DNA of 64,000 nt from Paenibacillus polysaccharolyticus (GTDB lineage Bacteria > Bacillota > Bacilli > Paenibacillales > Paenibacillaceae). A program made the translations under genes and the position numbers. Under the pieces are notes generated by a model. It saw nothing but the letters and a program-made list of their open reading frames with translations. It had not been told where the DNA came from and did not search any database. Below are positions 57,451 to 64,000 of this stretch, piece after piece. The DNA lies in assembly GCF_900102085.1 (NCBI RefSeq), contig NZ_FMVM01000016.1, forward strand, positions 62,001-126,000, written 5' to 3'. The first letter of the stretch is position 1. Every line of letters starts with the position of its first letter.

Positions 57451-60375
57451 TTACCTCTCCTCTCCCATTTTGACCGCCTGATGAACTCTGAGCCTGCGAA
57501 TCTGCCAGAGCAACATCGATGCTCCGATAATCAGCATGACTACGGTTACGCCGTACAGTTGCAGCATATCCTGCTGTTCAAAGACGATGCGGAATGGCGG
57601 CACCTGCGCAGACACGTTATCGGTCGTTTGCAAGAATGGCAGGAAGAGCCTGCTTGAAACCTGACCAATACTAATCCCCAGCAAGATCGAAAGCCCAGCG
57701 GTGAACACCTGCTCCAGCAATAACATACCGCTAAGCTGTGCTCTGGATAGACCCATAGCCCTCAGGACACCAAACTGTACCACGCGTCCCGAGAGGTTGA
57801 AGAACCAATACAGCACGTAACCGATTAACGAGATGATTACCGATACAAGGAATCCCAGACTCAGAATGCCGAATACCCCGCCCCTGGATGGATGTTTTCC
57901 CTGAGTAACCAGTTCAGTCCGTACATCACGGACAGAGGATAGCTCAATGCCTTCTGCCGCGAGTTTCTCCATTAATGGAGCTACCTTGGCATCCGGTTTC
58001 ATTTTTAACCATACCTCGTAGGGCATTAGCGGAACCTGATCATAAATATAATCCAGATTAGCCACGAAGAATGGCATCTGATCCGGGTATTGTGAAGGCC
58101 AGTATGGAATAATGCCAAAAACTACAAATTCTATCGCTTGACCTTGTATCCCCATGGAGACCATGTCTCCTGTTTTAAGCTTGAACTTGTCAGCAAATTT
58201 CGAAGAGATCAGTACAGCCCCTTCATATTTACCAAGCAAATCAAGATATTTGTAAGGATGTGCAGGGAATAGATCGTTACGGAACCAAGCTACTTTGGCA
58301 AAGTCTACATTATCGATACCAACGAGCATCCCTTGCCCGCCAGATTTACCCGAGACAATAATGTTGCCCTTGGTTTGCAGTACCCGTGCAGCATGCTCCA
58401 CACCGTTTAATTGGCGGAACACTTCAAATGGGGGTTCGGAGTATATGATTTTGGTTGGTTGCGATGAACCGCCACCGCCGCCACTTCCACCTCCTGGAGC
58501 TCCACCACCGCCATTTCCTCCACCAGCGCCACCACCGGCCCCTCCGTTGCCTCCACCTTGCTGACCGCCGCCTGATCCGCCGCCTTGTCCAGAACCTCCT
58601 GGCTTCACCTCGGGGGTTCCTTCCCATACCGTTTGCATAATAACATCCGAGCCATAACGGTAAAGCGTACGTTCTGTTGAATTCAAATCAATGGTTCGCG
58701 CTGCGGCCGAGTTATACACTCCAAGGCCGAGCGTCAGCACTAATAGAATCATGAGCGGATAATAGGATGAAGATGAACGGGATAACTGTGTCAACGTCAG
58801 ATACATTGGAACTGGTAATAACTTGCGTCCGATCAACTGGATCAACTTCAGAATCCATGGGAACAAACGCAGGAAAAACAGTCCTAGCGCAAAGATGGCA
58901 AGCGCAGGTACAAAGAACAGAAATGGCTGCACCTGTAACTGATCCGTTGTCATTCCCGTCTGGAACGTCAGCATCTGACGTTCATAAAACAGATAGTATC
59001 CGTATCCCGCTAGACCGAGCAGCCCCACATCGAGGAACCATCGTTGCCACAGCGGCGCACGATCGGTACGTGCCTGGCGCCTTTTAGCGGATACAATCGT
59101 TGCCCGTGCGTACGTAATTGCCGGAATCAGTGATGCAATAATAGCAACCAGTACCGCTGCCACGCCAAGCAGAATCGCTTCTTTGGAGACGCCAATCGGA
59201 ATGGATTTCCGATCTACAAAGGATAAGAATCCACTTGCCGAGCCGATACTCTTCGCCATGAACCATCCGAGTAGCGGCCCAACAACCAGTGCAATCGCGC
59301 CCAGGAAGATGCCTTCAAGCAGATAGAGCGAGAAGATCTGACGAGCCGAGGCTCCACGGCTACGTAGCACAGCGATGTCACTTTCCTGCTTTTGCAGGGA
59401 TTGTCTGGCATTCATTGCGATGAAATAAAAGACCATCGCAATCATCGGTGCAGCAAGTGTAAACAGCATCGTCTGTAGCTGCAGACTCTGGCTACGGAAT
59501 TGTTTGAGCAGATCGCCGAAGGTAATATCAACCTTGGTATCTTTCAGCCGCTGATAGAGATCAATATCCAGCCGTTCCAGCACAGAGCTGAGGCCAGATA
59601 ACTGGCTGGTTTGAACCTCTTTAAGATCAAATGCATAGTACCAGCGTGAATTCTGTAGTGGAATACCCTTTTCTTTGAGTAATACGTCATTAAAAACCGA
59701 TTCATTCACATAAAGTCCATTCATCATACCGTCGAAGCCTTGAACCCAATACGGACTATTCGGATTGTCGGCCTTGAAGGAACCCGTAATTTTCACACGC
59801 AACGTAATATTCAGACCGCTGTATATCGGGTATTCCAGAATATCCCCCACATGAAGATCATTCCGGTACATCCCTTCTTCCAGCATCACAGCTTCGATGA
59901 TGTCGTCCTTGACCTGATTCCCAGGTTTGACACCCGCCGAGTAATTCACCTGATCATCCAGTCCGCTCATCGTACCCAGTGTCATACTCCGCACACGGCT
60001 TGCATCCACTTTGGTCGGATCTTCAGGACTGACCTCTGTACTGCGAATGGATCTCGAATTCACATACGTATGAAATGGAAATCCAATGTCGCGAGGAACA
60101 TCCTCGCGAATGTAGCGATTCACCTCATCCAGTCCTCTGGTATCGGTCTTGGCACCGCCGGGTGCTTGGTAACTCATCAACAGCGATCCTGCTGGTAAAC
60201 CTTCACTGTTATCCTGCAGCGTCTGCGCGACAACCCGTTTCAACGCACCATCGGCATACATTGGAATACTGACGGTGAACGCTACCGCCACAATCAAGCC
60301 GATTAATGTGCTGAAAGTCATCCAGCGTGTGTTCCACATTTTGCGGAACAGCAGCCGAAGCAATGGCAGCCCCAT
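57451..60375 (-). CDS. FtsX/MacB-type ABC permease with Gly-rich insert
   Basis: 974 aa, a long FtsX-domain protein with two permease cores: TM1 (LIGLIVAVAFTVSIPMYAD), an extracellular domain of ~250 residues, a middle cluster of helices (residues ~300-560), a second extracellular domain and three TM helices at the end. Between residues ~588 and 635 lies an extreme Gly/Ser tract (GGGSGGGQQGGGNGG style), probably a flexible tether. Overlaps the HlyD stop (TAATG) so they are translationally coupled. Confidence 0.9.
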   Translation of the reverse strand: MGLPLLRLLFRKMWNTRWMTFSTLIGLIVAVAFTVSIPMYADGALKRVVAQTLQDNSEGLPAGSLLMSYQAPGGAKTDTRGLDEVNRYIREDVPRDIGFPFHTYVNSRSIRSTEVSPEDPTKVDASRVRSMTLGTMSGLDDQVNYSAGVKPGNQVKDDIIEAVMLEEGMYRNDLHVGDILEYPIYSGLNITLRVKITGSFKADNPNSPYWVQGFDGMMNGLYVNESVFNDVLLKEKGIPLQNSRWYYAFDLKEVQTSQLSGLSSVLERLDIDLYQRLKDTKVDITFGDLLKQFRSQSLQLQTMLFTLAAPMIAMVFYFIAMNARQSLQKQESDIAVLRSRGASARQIFSLYLLEGIFLGAIALVVGPLLGWFMAKSIGSASGFLSFVDRKSIPIGVSKEAILLGVAAVLVAIIASLIPAITYARATIVSAKRRQARTDRAPLWQRWFLDVGLLGLAGYGYYLFYERQMLTFQTGMTTDQLQVQPFLFFVPALAIFALGLFFLRLFPWILKLIQLIGRKLLPVPMYLTLTQLSRSSSSYYPLMILLVLTLGLGVYNSAAARTIDLNSTERTLYRYGSDVIMQTVWEGTPEVKPGGSGQGGGSGGGQQGGGNGGAGGGAGGGNGGGGAPGGGSGGGGGSSQPTKIIYSEPPFEVFRQLNGVEHAARVLQTKGNIIVSGKSGGQGMLVGIDNVDFAKVAWFRNDLFPAHPYKYLDLLGKYEGAVLISSKFADKFKLKTGDMVSMGIQGQAIEFVVFGIIPYWPSQYPDQMPFFVANLDYIYDQVPLMPYEVWLKMKPDAKVAPLMEKLAAEGIELSSVRDVRTELVTQGKHPSRGGVFGILSLGFLVSVIISLIGYVLYWFFNLSGRVVQFGVLRAMGLSRAQLSGMLLLEQVFTAGLSILLGISIGQVSSRLFLPFLQTTDNVSAQVPPFRIVFEQQDMLQLYGVTVVMLIIGASMLLWQIRRLRVHQAVKMGEER

Positions 60376-61490
60376 TAGCGTCCCACAACTTTCTGACCAA
60401 CCGTCAGACCTTTCAGAATCTCGACATCGGTTGATGTCTGCTGTCCAACCTCAACGTCCACTTCACGCTTGCTTCCATCATTCTCGATCACCTGTACATA
60501 GGTTCTGGAACCGATGGAGCGCAAAGCAGATACAGGAATGACAATCGCGTTCTCGGTGCGCTGAGTTACGATCGAAACCGTTAAAGGCGTACCGCGTTCT
60601 ACATTTTTAGGCATCTTCGCCAGAGTAACAAGGACATATTGATCCAGCGTTTCCTTCGCCGGAGGTGAGCCTCCTTGGCCCTGACCTGATCCATTGCCAT
60701 TATTGTTACTTGAAGCTTCAGCCGTAGGCATTGCTTTGATCTTGCCGGCCACTTTGCCAGCACCGTTGATGTCGACTTCAGCCTTCATGCCAGACGTAAA
60801 TTTCTCCAGATCCTCCTTGGCAAATGTAGCCGCCACAACCAGGTTGGACGTATCCGCAATGGTCGCAATAGGATCATACGCTTTGACCGATGCGCCCTTC
60901 TCCACTTGAACCGCAATCACGGTACCTCCGAATGGAGCCGTCAACGTGGATTGTCCCAGCTTTTCTTCCAGATCAGCAAGCTCCTGACGAAGTTCTTCAA
61001 AAGCAATGGTCGCTTCTTCAAACTCCACCGGGTCCATCTCGTCCTTCTTGCGCAGCGTTTCCTTCATCTGTACTTCCGATTTGCGGATCTGAAGCCGCTT
61101 GCCGCGAATCTCCTTCTCTACACTTGTTACGTCAAGAACAGCGAGAACCTGTCCTTTCTTCACTTTATCCCCCGTTTTTACATTCAATTCCTTAATGTGC
61201 ATGCCATCCAGCGTAAAATATACTTTTTCTTCACGCTGACTCATCATCTTGCCACTACCGCTCACCTTTTTCTCCAGCGTCTCCGTACGGACTTCATATT
61301 CCGGTTTTTTGGAGATCGTTGGCGGTGTTATTGGTGGGAGCACCTCTTCCTCCGACTCAGATGGTAGCAATGAACAGCCTGACATCGTTGCAGCGAGTAT
61401 TGCACCAAGTACAATAAGCGCTGTGCGTTTCCCCCTCTTCGGAACGGCACCTTTACGTGAGAAATCTGCCGTCCGCCATTTCATAAACAT
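60375..61490 (-). CDS. HlyD/MacA-type adaptor lipoprotein
   Basis: 371 aa membrane-fusion adaptor. Lipobox MSGC at Cys39. Barrel-sandwich (YEVRTETLEKKVSGSGKMM, VKTGDKVKKGQVLAVLDV), a coiled coil ~85 residues (RKSEVQMKETLRKKDEMDP, FEELRQELADLEEKLGQ), then a beta barrel and GQKVVGR end. It links the ABC permease to an outer partner or shapes substrate exit in Gram-positives. ATG 61490 has GGAGG 9 nt upstream, inside the preceding ATPase gene (38-nt overlap). Confidence 0.9.
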   Translation of the reverse strand: MFMKWRTADFSRKGAVPKRGKRTALIVLGAILAATMSGCSLLPSESEEEVLPPITPPTISKKPEYEVRTETLEKKVSGSGKMMSQREEKVYFTLDGMHIKELNVKTGDKVKKGQVLAVLDVTSVEKEIRGKRLQIRKSEVQMKETLRKKDEMDPVEFEEATIAFEELRQELADLEEKLGQSTLTAPFGGTVIAVQVEKGASVKAYDPIATIADTSNLVVAATFAKEDLEKFTSGMKAEVDINGAGKVAGKIKAMPTAEASSNNNGNGSGQGQGGSPPAKETLDQYVLVTLAKMPKNVERGTPLTVSIVTQRTENAIVIPVSALRSIGSRTYVQVIENDGSKREVDVEVGQQTSTDVEILKGLTVGQKVVGR

Positions 61491-62400
61491 GGTCCGCAAC
61501 CTCCAAAATTGTAGGATCGTGTGTAGTCATACATATCGTTACTTGTTCTACTTCAATGATATTGCGGAACACAGCCATAACCTGTGCACCCATTTTGGAA
61601 TCCAGCTCTGCGGTTGGTTCATCCGCAAGCAGCAACCGTGGCCTGTGTGCAATCGCTTTAGCGATGGCCACCCGCTGCTGTTCCCCCCCGGACATCTCAA
61701 AAGGCCGGTGCTTGACACGTTTGCTCAGTCCAACTAGATCCAGACAGTGACCTACTCTGTCCTTCCATTCCGACCGCGGCACATCCGCCATACGGAGCGA
61801 CAGCTCTACATTTTCCCAAGCAGATAATAAAGGCATGAGTGCATACGCTTGAAAAATAAATCCAATCTCTCTGCGCCGCAAAGCGGTTCGCCGTTGATCT
61901 CCCCAATCCTGAAGAGGCTGTCCGGAGAATAGAATCTCTCCACTGGAAGGCTGGTCAAGTCCGCCGAGCATGTTCAGCAATGTTGTTTTACCTGAGCCAG
62001 ACCGTCCTTTCAGCATAACAAGCTGCTGCGGCTTTACTTCCATATCAATGCCTTTGAGCACATGAATGATACGACTGCCTGTCTGAAAACTACGATGAAC
62101 GTTGCGTACCTCCAACACGGGTCCATCATACGGAGGCAACAGTTCCTTTCTCGGCTTCGCTTTGGTCTTCTGCGGTTTTTCCTCTATGGCTATAGCCGTT
62201 GCTGACTCCTCCATAGCAGATACCTCATCTGACGTGAGCGCTTCCGCGCTTAGAGGCTCGGGCTCCGTTATGTACGAAGGTTCTTCCGATGCAGCCCTTT
62301 TCTCCAGCTTAGGTTGTTCCTGTTCGCGTTTATCACCCGATTGACTCTTGGCAGTTCTTTTCCTTGAAAATAACTTTTTCATGCCAGCAATCACGCTCAT
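61453..62400 (-). CDS. MacB/LolD-type ABC ATPase with charged N-terminal extension
   Basis: 315 aa. The first ~95 residues are low-complexity Glu/Lys/Ala-rich and lack hydrophobic segments. The ATPase follows: Walker A GRSGSGKTT, Q-loop FQAYALMPLL, signature MSGGEQQRVA, Walker B LLADEPTAELD, H-loop TTHD. First gene of the five-gene operon and overlaps the adaptor gene. Having two distinct ATPases for one permease is unusual; they may form a heterodimer. Confidence 0.88.
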   Translation of the reverse strand: MSVIAGMKKLFSRKRTAKSQSGDKREQEQPKLEKRAASEEPSYITEPEPLSAEALTSDEVSAMEESATAIAIEEKPQKTKAKPRKELLPPYDGPVLEVRNVHRSFQTGSRIIHVLKGIDMEVKPQQLVMLKGRSGSGKTTLLNMLGGLDQPSSGEILFSGQPLQDWGDQRRTALRRREIGFIFQAYALMPLLSAWENVELSLRMADVPRSEWKDRVGHCLDLVGLSKRVKHRPFEMSGGEQQRVAIAKAIAHRPRLLLADEPTAELDSKMGAQVMAVFRNIIEVEQVTICMTTHDPTILEVADHVYEMADGRFLT

Positions 62401-62552
62401 CCTCTCTTGTTATGCCGCGCATTTCCTTCATGCGCCCTAAATCTAGAAATCTGTTCCATGCTACACTGAATTATAAACGACTGCTCTCCACTAAAAGTTA
62501 CAAGCTTTTTACAACGTCAGTGTGAAAAAGTTAATATTTTGATGAACATAAC

Positions 62553-62580
62553 AAAAAAGCACCCCAAGTTACGGGATGCC
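62553..62580 (-). terminator. Intrinsic terminator after pyrE
   Basis: GCATCCC/GGGGTGC stem (one G-U), 7-nt loop, then TTTTTT, 94 bp past the pyrE stop on the minus strand. Confidence 0.75.
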
Positions 62581-62673
62581 TCTTGATTATTCGATAGTTT
62601 TGCCGTCATTACGGGAATCATTACAATTTTGATACCGTTTGCTGAGCAACAGTTTATTGTTGATGGGATGATA

Positions 62674-63315
62674 TTATTTACCAAATGAAGAAGGATCTTC
62701 ACGCCACGATTGAAGCAGTGCAAAATCGCTCTCTTGAATGGTTCCTTGAGCCAACGCAACATCCATCAGCGCTGTATAATTGGACAGCGTTTGTAGAGGT
62801 ATGCCGGCTTCCTCGAACGCTTTCACACCTTTATCCAGCTGATAGCTGAAAATCGCAAGAACTGCGAGTGGTGTTGCTCCTGCTACGCGTACAGCTTCTG
62901 CCGCTTTAATCGAACTTCCTCCGGTTGAAATCAAATCCTCGATCACGACTACTTTCTGTCCTTCGCTGATTAAACCTTCAATCAGATTTTCCTTGCCGTG
63001 ACCTTTCGCTTTATCTCGAATATAGGCCATCGGCAGATTCAGCTTCTGAGCTACCCATGCAGCGTGTGGAATGCCCGCGGTCGCTGTACCTGCGATCACT
63101 TCAGCATCTGGATATTGATCACGAATGATTGCGGCAAAAGCTTCGGCAATATCGTTACGAATCTCAGGATAAGACATCGTCAGACGATTATCACAATAAA
63201 TTGGTGATTTGATGCCGGATGTCCATGTGAATGGTTGCTGTGGACGCAGTGCCACCGCCTTTATTTTTAGCAACTGAGAAGCGATATGGTTTGGAATTTG
63301 GCTAAGTTCGATCAT
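62674..63315 (-). CDS. pyrE: Orotate phosphoribosyltransferase
   Basis: 213 aa. Joins orotate to PRPP to give OMP, the step before PyrF. PRPP loop [19 protein letters not shown]; orotate site in [17 protein letters not shown] and [17 protein letters not shown]. The ATG overlaps the pyrF TGA (ATGA), so it is translationally coupled to it in a pyr operon transcribed toward the left. Ends at the terminator at 62553. Confidence 0.96.
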   Translation of the reverse strand: MIELSQIPNHIASQLLKIKAVALRPQQPFTWTSGIKSPIYCDNRLTMSYPEIRNDIAEAFAAIIRDQYPDAEVIAGTATAGIPHAAWVAQKLNLPMAYIRDKAKGHGKENLIEGLISEGQKVVVIEDLISTGGSSIKAAEAVRVAGATPLAVLAIFSYQLDKGVKAFEEAGIPLQTLSNYTALMDVALAQGTIQESDFALLQSWREDPSSFGK

Positions 63316-64000
63316 ACGTTCAACATCTCCTTCAAAATGGTCTCTGCCGCTTCACGCGGGTTTGGTGCACCGGTAATGGGTCTGCCCACAACGATGTAAT
63401 GACTGCCTCTGCTAATAGCTTCACCTGGTGTCAGGACACGTGTCTGGTCGCCAAGACCACTGCCTGCAGGACGAATACCGGGGGTTACCGTGCGGAAATC
63501 ACTGCCACATGCTACCCGGATTGCTGGCACTTCGAGCGGAGAAGCCACCACACCATCCAGTCCGGCCTCCTGAGCCAGCCCGGCATAACGAACTACCGCT
63601 TGCTCTACACTCCCAGGGATACCGATCTCGTTATTCATCGTTTTCAGACTGGTGCTGGTCAATTGTGTCACAGCAATAATCTCAGGTCTTCTCAGCGAAG
63701 GATCTGCAGCAAGGGCAGCTTCCGCGCCTTCACGTGCTGCACGCATCATGCTGGCCCCACCCGCCGCATGTACATTAAACATGTCCACTCCAAGACGTGT
63801 GATGCTTTCGGCTCCGCCACGCACGGTGTTTGGAATATCATGCATTTTCACGTCAAGAAACACGGAGTACCCTCTCGCTTTCAATTCCCGAATAAAGTCC
63901 GGACCCGCTGCATAGAAAAGCTGCATGCCAACCTTGAGATAACAAGGAATACCCTCAAGAGCCTGTACCAGTTTCTGTGCCTCATCTGCCCCCGGATAAT
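63312..64000 (-). CDS. pyrF: Orotidine-5'-phosphate decarboxylase (partial at window edge)
   Basis: The frame is open to base 64000, so the 5' end lies outside the window. Catalytic [13 protein letters not shown] (Asp-Lys-Asp network), [25 protein letters not shown] and [17 protein letters not shown] with the phosphate-binding GRPITGA are present. Converts OMP to UMP; last step of UMP synthesis. Overlaps pyrE. Confidence 0.96.
   Translation of the reverse strand, partial: YPGADEAQKLVQALEGIPCYLKVGMQLFYAAGPDFIRELKARGYSVFLDVKMHDIPNTVRGGAESITRLGVDMFNVHAAGGASMMRAAREGAEAALAADPSLRRPEIIAVTQLTSTSLKTMNNEIGIPGSVEQAVVRYAGLAQEAGLDGVVASPLEVPAIRVACGSDFRTVTPGIRPAGSGLGDQTRVLTPGEAISRGSHYIVVGRPITGAPNPREAAETILKEMLNV

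Overview
The window looks like chromosomal DNA of a spore-forming, low-to-mid GC Bacillota, most probably Paenibacillus. Pointers are the two YjcZ-type mini-proteins, a CotH-family protein, NucA/NucB nuclease, DUF1292/DUF1904/DUF3892/DUF3889 families, Bacillus-type OhrR and Fur boxes, AGGAGG-type ribosome sites and frequent TTG/GTG starts. The genus is an inference from gene content, not a search result.

Layout. 1-6.2 kb: a PTS EIICBA-EI operon, a CoA-binding protein, a divergent EPSP synthase and a rhodanese. 6.3-15.7 kb: shikimate kinase, 6-phosphogluconate dehydrogenase, a SUFU-domain protein, an MFS exporter, an Orn/Lys/Arg decarboxylase, small cell-surface and DUF proteins, and Ohr under a clear OhrR-type operator. 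15.9-22.2 kb: CotH kinase-like lipoprotein, secreted M1 peptidase, a lone large serine recombinase and a lone tRNA-Val. 22.3-26.5 kb: small lipoprotein and membrane proteins, a GNAT enzyme, a short protein resembling the front of a peptide permease, and manganese catalase. 26.6-31.4 kb: an AT-rich island of small unknown genes, several broken, with a barstar-domain protein, a DUF5071 protein, an RHS-core remnant and a HINT-domain remnant. This reads as an eroded polymorphic-toxin/immunity array and is the main accessory region. 31.6-36.6 kb: an ABC exporter and two FecCD iron-siderophore permeases behind a Fur-like box, then a glycerophosphodiesterase. 37.3-42.6 kb: YjcZ protein, LOG protein, uracil-DNA glycosylase, a PatB/MalY aminotransferase with a divergent XRE regulator, and two copies of a hairpin-rich MITE-like repeat. 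42.7-54.8 kb: a large M16C metalloprotease, tRNA-Leu, stress and sporulation small proteins, a LOV-domain (blue-light type) histidine kinase, a TPR-methyltransferase, and tRNA-Ile2 and tRNA-fMet. 55.1-62.4 kb: a five-gene tripartite ABC system with two ATPases, one fused to an AbrB-like domain, plus a solute-binding lipoprotein. 62.7-64 kb: pyrE and the 3' part of pyrF.

Most genes lie on the minus strand in short operons separated by strong intrinsic terminators. The best candidates for something undescribed are the toxin/immunity graveyard (26.6-31.1 kb), the two-ATPase plus SBP exporter (55.1-62.4 kb) and the LOV kinase (48.6-49.8 kb).
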